A program made the position numbers and the translations under genes. Shown here one piece after another: positions 1-5,017 of a DNA stretch of 6,529 bases. The stretch is from Candidatus Woesearchaeota archaeon (GTDB lineage Archaea > Nanobdellota > Nanobdellia > Woesearchaeales > JACRKL01): positions 1 to 6,529 of the forward strand of contig JACRKK010000099.1 in NCBI GenBank assembly GCA_016219795.1. Reading direction: 5' to 3'. Within the stretch, counting starts at the first letter, position 1. Every line of letters starts with the position of its first letter. A model generated the notes under the pieces. That model was not told where the DNA came from. It made no database searches and saw nothing but the letters and a program-made list of their open reading frames with translations.

Positions 1-2
1 CA

Positions 3-128
3 CTCAGACAAAGACTTGGAAGATTGGTGAGAAAAACATGTTCATTCTCCAAATCTCTTGAAAACCATAACAAAGTTATTGGGCTATTTCTTCAAGAAAG
101 AAATATGGAGCGTTTATCAGTCAAATGA
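3..128 (+). CDS. IS1-family transposase, C-terminal end (5' partial)
   Basis: An open frame enters from the left edge and ends at TGA 126-128, giving 41 residues. They contain LRQRLGRLVRKTCSFSKS and then E-x-H-x-KVIG. This is the pattern I know from the end of the IS1 transposase InsB (LRQ-L-RL-RK--SFSKS-E-H-KVIG--L), so the family call rests on recalled similarity over most of the fragment. IS1 transposases cut and join DNA with a DD(24)E catalytic triad. All three catalytic residues lie upstream of this conserved tail and therefore outside the window, so I cannot tell whether the element is intact. The frame ends cleanly at the usual distance after the FSKS block, which suggests a natural C-terminus rather than a decayed one. 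The element points toward the ABC operon and its right end must lie close to that operon's promoter. Confidence 0.8.
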   Translation, partial: LRQRLGRLVRKTCSFSKSLENHNKVIGLFLQERNMERLSVK

Positions 129-169
129 TAACACTTCCATTCAAAACTCTCTATAAGGGATGGATGTTA
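129..169 (+). repeat. Imperfect stem-loop after the transposase; possible IS end or terminator
   Basis: TAACA-ct-TCCAT (129-140) can pair with ATGGATGTTA (160-169). This gives ten base pairs with a two-base bulge and a 19-base loop. It begins directly after the transposase stop codon, and a run of six T (178-183) follows nine bases downstream. It could stop transcription coming out of the insertion sequence, or lie in its right terminal region. The left end of the element is not in the window, so the terminal inverted repeat and target duplication cannot be identified. Confidence 0.35.
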
Positions 170-180
170 CGTCCACCTTT

Positions 181-188
181 TTTATAAA
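181..188 (+). promoter_or_regulatory. Candidate TATA box of the ABC operon
   Basis: TTTATAAA is identical to the octamer in front of the ribosomal operon (3607-3614). Archaeal TATA boxes are centred about 26 bases before the transcription start, which puts the start near 211. The A of the first in-frame ATG (188) is part of this octamer. If the box is used, that ATG is not transcribed, and the ATG at 215 or 224 would start a leaderless or nearly leaderless message. The bases just upstream (ACCTTT) are not a good purine-rich BRE, which lowers confidence. Confidence 0.45.
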
Positions 189-952
189 TGAACAAAGAAG
201 AGAATGAAAACAGAATGAAAGCAATGACCCATAACAATGCCTCACCAAAGGCCATTCTCAGGCTGGAGAATGTATGGAAGATATATAGAATGGGAGAGGT
301 AGAAGTGCCGGCGCTTCGGGGAGTGAGTGTGGACATCCACAAGGGCGATTTTGTGGCAATCATCGGTGCCTCAGGCAGCGGCAAATCAACTATGATGAAC
401 CTCATAGGGTGCTTAGACATCCCCACCAGGGGCAGTATATTTCTGCAAGCAGAGGACATCAGCACCCTCAGTGAATCTGACCTTGCATCATTTCGTGGAA
501 AGACTATTGGATTCATTTTCCAGTTGTACAACCTCATCCCCTCCATGTCCGCATTTGAGAATGTAATGCTCCCCCTTGAATTCCAAGAGTACGATGAAAC
601 CAGGGCAAAAAAAAGGGCAGAAGAAATACTGCAGATGGTGGGTCTGGGGGATAAGATGCATCATCGGCCGGCACAACTCTCGGGTGGCCAGCAGCAGCGT
701 GTTTCCATCGCACGAAGCCTGGTGAGTAACCCGGAGATTATCCTTGCAGACGAGCCGACCGGGGCACTGGACAGTGTCACAGGAAAAGAAGTGCTCAATA
801 TGCTGCGCACGCTCTGGAAAGAGGAAGGAAAGACCATCATCATGGTCACCCACGACCTGGCACTTGCCAAAACCTATGCTCATACCACAATCGAGCTCAA
901 AGACGGGCAGATTGTAAGGACTTTAGTTAATGATGAGGTGAAGAAGGGATGA
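188..952 (+). CDS. ABC transporter ATP-binding protein, MacB/LolD family
   Basis: This is the nucleotide-binding subunit of an ABC exporter-type complex. It hydrolyses ATP on the cytoplasmic face and drives the permease at 2344-3597. In the 254-residue reading, Walker A is GASGSGKST (60-68), the Q-loop glutamine is Q112 (FIFQ), the signature is LSGGQQQ (164-170), Walker B is IILADEP (184-190) with catalytic E189, the D-loop follows at GALD (192-195), and the H-loop is H222. WKIYRMGEVEVPALRGVS near the N-terminus is typical of the LolD/MacB ATPase group. All catalytic residues are present, so the subunit should be active. Family members usually begin about ten residues before the VWKIY segment. 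The first 9 to 12 residues here (polar, NKEENENR) may not be real, and ATG 215 or 224 are good alternative starts that fit the TATA box at 181-188. The stop codon overlaps the next start (ATGA, 949-952), indicating translational coupling. The substrate is not visible from the sequence. Confidence 0.93.
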   Translation: MNKEENENRMKAMTHNNASPKAILRLENVWKIYRMGEVEVPALRGVSVDIHKGDFVAIIGASGSGKSTMMNLIGCLDIPTRGSIFLQAEDISTLSESDLASFRGKTIGFIFQLYNLIPSMSAFENVMLPLEFQEYDETRAKKRAEEILQMVGLGDKMHHRPAQLSGGQQQRVSIARSLVSNPEIILADEPTGALDSVTGKEVLNMLRTLWKEEGKTIIMVTHDLALAKTYAHTTIELKDGQIVRTLVNDEVKKG

Positions 953-2079
953 AACATGCCATGAAATATGCATTAATCATGATAGTGGTGATGCTGTGTG
1001 CAGCAATTGCGATATCAGCTATAGAGAGTGGAGCAACCATTTCTATAAGTCTTGTCAATCAGGACCCAGACCCTGCCCTTGCCGGAGATACTGTTGAGGT
1101 AAGAATAGGTGTTGAGAATATCGGAGCTGACGCAGCAAACAACCTGATGGTGGAAATAGTGCCCTCTTACCCCTTTGAACCGGTGGGAGAAGAGAGTGCT
1201 GCCCAGAAGATAACTACCCTTCAGGGTTACCAGGGTGCCAATAACCTTAACCTAAAGATTCTGAAATATCGGGTAAAAGTGAATAAGGATGCAAGAGCAG
1301 GAAGCTATGAGCTGAAAGTAAAATATTACCAGGAGGGCTCAGGTGCCGCAAGCGAGAAAACTCTCTCCATTGCCATTCAAAATAGGGAAAGTGCTGAAAT
1401 CATCCATATAGATCAGACGATGCTCTCTCCAGGAAAACAAAGTCCGCTGAAATTTACCATCAACAATGTGGGGAACGCACCCTTACGCGAACTGACATTC
1501 CACTGGGACAACGATGACCATATAATCCTACCTGTGGGATCCGACAACACGCAATACATTAAGTACCTTGATATGGGAGACAGTGTTGACCTTCAGTACC
1601 AGGTTATTGCGGACACCAATGCAGTGCCTGGTCTCTATAAACTCAACCTCTACCTAAGCTATGACGATTCCGCTTCTAATACCCAAAAAAACATATCCTC
1701 TGTTGCCGGAGTCTATGTGGGCGGAGGCACAGATTTTGATGTTGCGTTCTCTGAAAACACCAATGGGGGCATTTCCTTTACGATTGCCAATATAGGCAAC
1801 AACCCAGCCTATTCGGTATCAATAGGAATCCCCGAACAGCGCGGATGGAGAGTGAATGGACCAAGTTCTGTCATTATCGGAAACCTTAACAAAGGAGACT
1901 ATACGGTTGCAAGCTTCAAGCTGCAGTCCCCTCTCGCAGGTATGTATTCACAGAACAGAAGCGGTGGGATGAGGCAAGCTGACCCAGCAGAACGGAGCAA
2001 GACCGCTGATAAATCAGAGTATGACCAACACCTCAGACGCTGTTCTCATGCAAATCTCTTACACAGATACCGTAGGTGA
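949..2079 (+). CDS. Secreted Ig-like (CARDB/NEW3-like) ABC-associated protein, frameshifted N-terminal part
   Basis: This is the larger piece of a surface protein split by a frame change. A hydrophobic signal or anchor segment covers residues 6-24. After it come repeated beta-sandwich-like units at about 30-146, 148-258 and 262-326. They share motifs such as AGDTVEVRIGVENIGADAA, SPLKFTINNVGNAPL and GISFTIANIGNNPAY. Such N-x-G repeats are typical of CARDB/NEW3 and COG1361 S-layer-related archaeal proteins. After about residue 335 the frame loses this character, and the last 20 or so residues (rich in R, H and C) look like out-of-frame translation up to TGA 2077-2079. The true C-terminus continues in the next frame (2021-2326). 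A good Shine-Dalgarno, GAGGTGA (935-941), sits seven bases before the start, and the start overlaps the ATPase stop. Its place between ATPase and permease suggests an extracytoplasmic partner of the transporter. The exact function is unknown. Confidence 0.75.
   Translation: MKHAMKYALIMIVVMLCAAIAISAIESGATISISLVNQDPDPALAGDTVEVRIGVENIGADAANNLMVEIVPSYPFEPVGEESAAQKITTLQGYQGANNLNLKILKYRVKVNKDARAGSYELKVKYYQEGSGAASEKTLSIAIQNRESAEIIHIDQTMLSPGKQSPLKFTINNVGNAPLRELTFHWDNDDHIILPVGSDNTQYIKYLDMGDSVDLQYQVIADTNAVPGLYKLNLYLSYDDSASNTQKNISSVAGVYVGGGTDFDVAFSENTNGGISFTIANIGNNPAYSVSIGIPEQRGWRVNGPSSVIIGNLNKGDYTVASFKLQSPLAGMYSQNRSGGMRQADPAERSKTADKSEYDQHLRRCSHANLLHRYRR
1973..2076 (+). other. Zone of the +1 frame change in the Ig-like protein gene
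   Basis: The upstream frame is natural to about residue 340 (GGMRQADPAE). The downstream frame is natural from about LINQSMTNTSDAV (near 2006) onward. The downstream frame has a TGA at 1970-1972 and the upstream frame a TGA at 2077-2079, so the change must lie between them, most likely at 1973-2020. It is equivalent to one extra base or two missing bases. The third frame has stops at 1980 and 2007, which rules out a simple detour through it. There is no long homopolymer inside the zone. Confidence 0.7.
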
Positions 2080-2326
2080 ACGAAAGGTTGTGGAAAAAGA
2101 AGTAAAAATTGGTTTTCAGAACCTTGCTGTGGGGAGTGTGCAAATGGCTCAGGGGGGGCACGCTGCAGCGACCCAGAACCAAGGCTTCTTTGCAAAGTAT
2201 CAATGGTATATCTTTGGATTAGTCGTGCTTATTGTAGGATGGATTATATACCAAAAATATACGGCAAAAAAAAAGCAGGATCCAAAATACCAGATGAAAG
2301 ATCTCTTTAGAGGTAAGAAAAAATAA
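2021..2326 (+). CDS. C-terminal part of the Ig-like ABC-associated protein, with membrane anchor
   Basis: This frame carries the end of the protein begun at 949. ISYTDTVGERKVVEKEV is a typical last beta strand pair of the COG1361-type module. A polar linker follows (AQGGHAAATQNQG), then a transmembrane helix at about 61-79 (WYIFGLVVLIVGWIIY) and a basic cytoplasmic tail ending in RGKKK. Joined to the upstream piece it would give a protein of about 458 residues: signal segment, three or more Ig-like units, single C-terminal anchor. I take ATG 2021 only as the first methionine in this frame. It has no clear Shine-Dalgarno, so separate translation is doubtful. The piece may be made by correction of a sequencing error, by frameshifting, or not at all. 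A G7 tract (2152-2158) and an A9 tract (2266-2274) lie within it, and both are currently in frame. Confidence 0.65.
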   Translation: MTNTSDAVLMQISYTDTVGERKVVEKEVKIGFQNLAVGSVQMAQGGHAAATQNQGFFAKYQWYIFGLVVLIVGWIIYQKYTAKKKQDPKYQMKDLFRGKKK

Positions 2327-2343
2327 GACAAAGGAACCACACA

Positions 2344-3597
2344 ATGAAGATACGCAAATGTTTGAGGCATGCCATAAGCATGGTGGTGCACAGCAAGCTT
2401 CGGAGCTGGCTGACCATCATAGGCATAGTTATTGGCGTTGCGGCAGTCATAGCCATCGTCTCCATAGGAGAAGGCATGCAAGAATCACTAAATGCCCAGC
2501 TCAGCGGCCTTGGTGGTGATATTGTGACGGTCACTGCAGGCTTCTCTCGAGGAGGCGACATGTTTGGCCATAGGGGCGCAGGAGGTGCTGGTGGTCAAGG
2601 GGGGGGTGGCAGTGCCCAGGCGACAGATAAAGAAATTGTGCTGGGCCGAGCTGACCTTCAGACGCTACGGGGCTTGCCTGATATCCTCTATATTGACACA
2701 GAGATCAGAGGTAGCGTTGACGTGTCCTATCTTGGAAAAACCGGCAAGGTCTCGCTTACCGGTGTTGACCAAAAAGTGTGGTCAAAAGTGACCACAGCAA
2801 AAATAAAAGATGGCAGATTACTTGATGCTGCAGACCAGAATATTGTAATCATTGGAGGAAGGCTTGCATCTCGATTCTTTAACCAGCCCCTGGGCATCAA
2901 CAAGATGTTTACCATACAAAACAACTCCGTTAGGGTTGTGGGCATCTTAGATGATGAGAGCACAAATATCTATATGCCCATTGACTTGGCCTACCAGCTT
3001 CTGCAGGATAAAGACAACGGTATCTACGATTCGCTGGTCGTGAAAATCAAGGATAAGGAGCAGCTCAACGAGACTATAGCAAAGATGGATGAACGCCTCA
3101 TGGTTGAGCGACATGTGACTGAAGCAAAGAAAGATTTCACCATCACGTCAAGCAAACAGATTCAGGAAACACGCGCCCAGACGCTTAGTGCAGTCAATAC
3201 GTTCCTGCTTGCCATTGCCGCAGTCTCCCTCATTGTAGGTGCCGTAGGGATTGCCAACACCATGTTCACTGCAGTCCTTGAGAAGACAAAAGAGATAGGG
3301 ATTATGAAGGCCATAGGCGCGCGCAACAAAGACATCCTCCTGATATTCCTCTTAAATGCAGCACTCATCGGACTTGTGGGAGGAATCATAGGCATCATCC
3401 TTGGAACCATCCTTTCAGGTGTGCTCCCCTCGCTGATAGGAAGCATCCCCATCCTCTCGAGGGGAGGCACCATCGTCTCTCTTAATTCTGTTTTGATGGC
3501 GCTTGCGGTTTCTGTTGGCGTAGGCATCCTTGCTGGTAGCATCCCTGCCTATCAGGCGTCAAAACTCAAGCCCGTGGATGCATTGCGATATGAATAA
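2344..3597 (+). CDS. ABC transporter permease, MacB/FtsX family
   Basis: This is the membrane subunit partnering the ATPase at 188-952. It has 417 residues, normal for the family. Topology read from the sequence: a first transmembrane helix at about 22-40 (SWLTIIGIVIGVAAVIAIVS), a large extracytoplasmic MacB_PCD-type domain to about residue 280, then three helices at about 284-308, 331-360 and 380-402. The cytoplasmic coupling stretch EKTKEIGIMKAIGAR (313-327) and the closing PAYQASKLKPVDALRYE (401-417) are hallmarks of FtsX/MacB permeases. MacB-type systems work by mechanotransmission, moving an extracytoplasmic partner instead of passing substrate through the membrane. That is family knowledge, not shown here. 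A glycine-rich insertion (about residues 69-89) follows the first beta strand of the outer domain and contains a G8 tract (2599-2606). AAGGA (2331-2335) lies eight bases before ATG 2344, 17 bases after the previous stop. The operon appears to end here. Confidence 0.93.
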   Translation: MKIRKCLRHAISMVVHSKLRSWLTIIGIVIGVAAVIAIVSIGEGMQESLNAQLSGLGGDIVTVTAGFSRGGDMFGHRGAGGAGGQGGGGSAQATDKEIVLGRADLQTLRGLPDILYIDTEIRGSVDVSYLGKTGKVSLTGVDQKVWSKVTTAKIKDGRLLDAADQNIVIIGGRLASRFFNQPLGINKMFTIQNNSVRVVGILDDESTNIYMPIDLAYQLLQDKDNGIYDSLVVKIKDKEQLNETIAKMDERLMVERHVTEAKKDFTITSSKQIQETRAQTLSAVNTFLLAIAAVSLIVGAVGIANTMFTAVLEKTKEIGIMKAIGARNKDILLIFLLNAALIGLVGGIIGIILGTILSGVLPSLIGSIPILSRGGTIVSLNSVLMALAVSVGVGILAGSIPAYQASKLKPVDALRYE

Positions 3598-3606
3598 TAA
3601 GTAACA

Positions 3607-3614
3607 TTTATAAA
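3607..3614 (+). promoter_or_regulatory. TATA box of the ribosomal protein operon
   Basis: TTTATAAA lies ten bases after the permease stop codon and is preceded by the purine-containing GTAACA, a tolerable BRE. The expected transcription start is near 3634-3640. That leaves a leader of about 80-87 bases before the L7Ae start codon, long for an archaeal gene. The same octamer stands in front of the ABC operon. Confidence 0.6.
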
Positions 3615-3617
3615 CAA

Positions 3618-3631
3618 CCTCCTTTTTCTCC
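3618..3631 (+). terminator. Pyrimidine tract, possible stop for the ABC operon transcript
   Basis: CCTCCTTTTTCTCC follows the permease stop by about 20 bases. Archaeal RNA polymerase can terminate at T-rich tracts without a hairpin. Only five consecutive T are present and the tract lies between the TATA box and the expected start of the next transcript, so it may simply be spacer. Confidence 0.25.
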
Positions 3632-3636
3632 GAGAA

Positions 3637-3720
3637 TATCCGGTGAATAATGACGGCCAATCTGGCCCGAAAGAGGATAGACATTCTTATCCTCACTACA
3701 AAACCGTGGAGGCTTTTACT
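3637..3720 (+). promoter_or_regulatory. Structured leader of L7Ae mRNA with kink-turn-like motif (candidate autoregulatory element)
   Basis: Three helices can form. Helix 1: GGCCA (3655-3659) pairs with UGGCC (3663-3667), loop AUC. It is flanked by GA (3652-3653) and GA (3669-3670) with a C-C mismatch between (3654, 3668). Two tandem sheared G-A pairs, a pyrimidine mismatch and a GC stem match the box C/D kink-turn order, and AAU (3649-3651) would be the three-base bulge. Helix 2: GAGGAUA (3673-3679) pairs with UAUCCUC (3688-3694), extended by G3680-U3687, loop of six. Helix 3: CGGU (3641-3644) pairs with ACCG (3703-3706) and closes the other two as a junction, ending next to the Shine-Dalgarno UGGAGG. 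The weak point is the canonical stem beyond the bulge, where only U3648-A3671 pairs. The downstream protein binds kink-turns, and archaeal L7Ae has been reported to bind its own mRNA leader, so translational feedback is a reasonable inference. Confidence 0.5.
3707..3712 (+). promoter_or_regulatory. Shine-Dalgarno site that fixes the L7Ae start
   Basis: TGGAGG ends eight bases before ATG 3721. It supports that ATG over the in-frame GTG at 3643, which would add 26 residues not expected in L7Ae. The site directly abuts the possible closing helix of the leader (3703-3706), so folding could limit ribosome access. Confidence 0.8.
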
Positions 3721-4041
3721 ATGGCAGAAACAGAACAGATATATGAAGCAGTTGAATTAGCAAAGACTACTGGCAAGATAAGGAAAGGAACCAACGAAAC
3801 TACTAAGGCAATAGAAAAGGGACAGGCAAAGCTTGTCGTCTATGCCAAGGATGTCACCCCTCCTGAAGTGATCATGCACCTTCCACTGCTCTGCAAAGAG
3901 AAGAATATTCCTTGCGTCCAGGTCCCAAGCAAAGAAGAGCTTGGTGCAGCAGCAGGGCTTGGCGTTGGCACCTCAAGCATCGCTATCGTCTTGGAAGGCG
4001 AAGCAAAAAACATCATCAAAACCATTGCAGGTAGTGAATAA
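3721..4041 (+). CDS. rpl7ae: Large-subunit ribosomal protein L7Ae (eL8), kink-turn-binding protein
   Basis: L7Ae binds kink-turns in 23S rRNA and is also the core protein of archaeal box C/D and H/ACA RNPs and of RNase P. The 106-residue product starting at ATG 3721 lacks extra N-terminal sequence and begins directly with the [11 protein letters not shown] helix. The RNA-binding signature is [18 protein letters not shown] (22-39), in which N25, E26 and K29 correspond to the residues that contact the sheared G-A pairs. It continues with [15 protein letters not shown] (44-58) and VPSKEEL (68-74). The loop at [10 protein letters not shown] (80-89) is where most archaeal sequences have a valine/alanine-rich specificity loop. 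GTG 3643 is in frame upstream but falls inside the structured leader and has no Shine-Dalgarno, so I reject it. This is the first gene of the operon, with S28e starting two bases after its stop. Feedback through the leader is suspected. Confidence 0.95.
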   Translation: MAETEQIYEAVELAKTTGKIRKGTNETTKAIEKGQAKLVVYAKDVTPPEVIMHLPLLCKEKNIPCVQVPSKEELGAAAGLGVGTSSIAIVLEGEAKNIIKTIAGSE

Positions 4042-4043
4042 CG

Positions 4044-4343
4044 ATGCCAGAACATAAAACAGAGAGAGCACCTCGCGAGGGCGCAAGACAAGGCCAGGAT
4101 GCGCAAGGCACCAGTGCCCAGAAGGTAGCCTTCAGCATGGCATTCCCTGCTAAGGTCATGGAACTTATAGGCCGAACCGGCACAAGAGGAGAAGCGGTTC
4201 AGGTCAGATGTAAGGTCCTAGAAGGCAGGGATGCAAATAAGATCCTGCGAAGAAACGTCAAGGGTCCTGTGCGCGTAGGTGACATGTTGATGCTCAGAGA
4301 AACAGAAATCGAAGCCCAAAAATTGAATCAGGGCCGAAAATAA
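4044..4343 (+). CDS. rps28e: Small-subunit ribosomal protein S28e (eS28) with N-terminal extension
   Basis: S28e is a small OB-fold protein of the 30S subunit near the mRNA exit region. Residues 32-99 form the whole usual protein: PAKVMELIGRTGTRGEAVQV, then EGRDANKILRRNVKGPVRVGD and the conserved closing LRETEIEAQKL. The first 31 residues (PEHKTERAPREGARQGQDAQ and following) are polar, charged and probably disordered, and are absent from typical archaeal S28e of about 70 residues. Two starts are possible. ATG 4044 follows the L7Ae stop by two bases with only a weak AGGT (4029-4032). ATG 4137 is preceded by GAAGGT (4121-4126) and would give the standard 68-residue form. I keep the long form because the frame is open and begins exactly at the gene junction. 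Otherwise about 95 bases would be untranslated inside a compact operon. The identity is certain; the start is not. Confidence 0.9.
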   Translation: MPEHKTERAPREGARQGQDAQGTSAQKVAFSMAFPAKVMELIGRTGTRGEAVQVRCKVLEGRDANKILRRNVKGPVRVGDMLMLRETEIEAQKLNQGRK

Positions 4344-4352
4344 GGTGAAATC

Positions 4353-4541
4353 ATGAAATGTACCTTTTGTGGAACAGCCATCGAGCGTGGCACCGGGAAA
4401 ATGCTCGTTAAGAATGATGGTAAGATTCTTTATTTTTGTTCAAGGAGCTGCGAAAAGCAGATGCTGAAACTCGGCAGGAAACCAAGGAATGTCAGGTGGA
4501 CTGAAGAAGCAAGGAAAATAAAGCAGGGTGACAAGCAATGA
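4353..4541 (+). CDS. rpl24e: Large-subunit ribosomal protein L24e (eL24)
   Basis: L24e is a zinc-ribbon protein at the subunit interface of the 50S subunit. The 62-residue product has the normal archaeal length. The zinc ligands are C3 and C6 (KCTFCG) and C29 and C33 (YFCSRSCEKQ), the expected CxxC...CxxxC arrangement with no ligand missing. The family core KMLVKNDGKILYFCSRSCE and the following LGRKPRNVRWTE are complete. AAGGTGA (4342-4348) overlaps the S28e stop codon and lies four bases before the start. Its own stop overlaps the ndk start (ATGA, 4538-4541), so the two are probably translationally coupled. Confidence 0.95.
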   Translation: MKCTFCGTAIERGTGKMLVKNDGKILYFCSRSCEKQMLKLGRKPRNVRWTEEARKIKQGDKQ

Positions 4542-5017
4542 TCGAGCAGACCCTGGTTCTGCTAAAGCCAGACGCAGTGCAGCGCGGACTGATGGGTGAA
4601 ATCATCAAGCGCTTTGAACAGGTGGGAATGAAGATTGTGGGCATAAAAATGGTGTGGATGGACAAAGAGTTCTCCAAAAAACACTATGCAGCTCACATCC
4701 AGAAGCCCTTCTACAAAGGTCTTGAAGAATTCATGACTGCAGGACCTGTTGTTGCTCTGGCAATAGAGGGTCTTCATGCAGTAGAAACCGTAAGAAAAAT
4801 GGTGGGGGACACAGAACCCAAGAAAGCGCTTCCAGGGACAATCAGAGGAGATTATGCACATCACTCCTATGCCTATACAGACAAGAGAGGAATAGCAATC
4901 AAGAATCTCATCCATGCATCCGGAAATGCAGAAGATGCAAAACAGGAGCTTGCGCTCTGGTTTGGCAAGAAAGAATTACAGACCTATAAGACTGTACATG
5001 AGATGCATGTATTTTAG
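4538..5017 (+). CDS. ndk: Nucleoside diphosphate kinase
   Basis: Ndk transfers the gamma phosphate from ATP to other NDPs through a phosphohistidine and supplies GTP and other NTPs. Of the 159 residues, the phosphate-binding K10 (LLKPD), Y50, R86, T92 and R103 (GTIRGD) align with the human enzyme residues K12, Y52, R88, T94 and R105. The catalytic histidine is H126 in NLIHASG (123-129), followed by S128 and E137. Two things differ from the textbook form. About ten extra residues (GDYAHHSYAYTDKRGIAIKN region, about 104-122) stand between R103 and H126, and the aspartate of the usual H-x-S-D is glycine (G129). I recall such an insertion from some uncultivated archaea and CPR bacteria, so it is probably a subfamily trait and not damage. 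The Shine-Dalgarno AGGGTGA (4525-4531) is six bases before the start. Position after L7Ae, S28e and L24e is the classic archaeal arrangement. Confidence 0.95.
   Translation: MIEQTLVLLKPDAVQRGLMGEIIKRFEQVGMKIVGIKMVWMDKEFSKKHYAAHIQKPFYKGLEEFMTAGPVVALAIEGLHAVETVRKMVGDTEPKKALPGTIRGDYAHHSYAYTDKRGIAIKNLIHASGNAEDAKQELALWFGKKELQTYKTVHEMHVF

Noticed and set aside
151..546. Minus-strand ORF opposite the ATPase
   Set aside because: It is antisense to a well-supported ATPase gene, and its translation shows no recognisable motif or ordered domain.
1973..2076. Programmed +1 frameshift as the default explanation of the split gene
   Set aside because: I see no slippery sequence followed by a stop codon or stimulatory structure. 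Mutation or sequence error is simpler without read data.
2564..2791. Plus-strand ORF inside the permease gene
   Set aside because: It is in an alternative frame of the permease's outer domain, with no ribosome-binding site and no recognisable family.
3162..3542. Minus-strand ORF opposite the permease membrane domain
   Set aside because: Its Met/Pro/Thr-rich translation mirrors hydrophobic helix codons on the other strand, and it has no start signals.
3643..3720. In-frame GTG start that would add 26 residues to L7Ae
   Set aside because: It lacks a Shine-Dalgarno and lies within the structured leader. The added residues do not belong to L7Ae, and ATG 3721 has GGAGG eight bases upstream. An open stretch of 26 codons is expected by chance fairly often.
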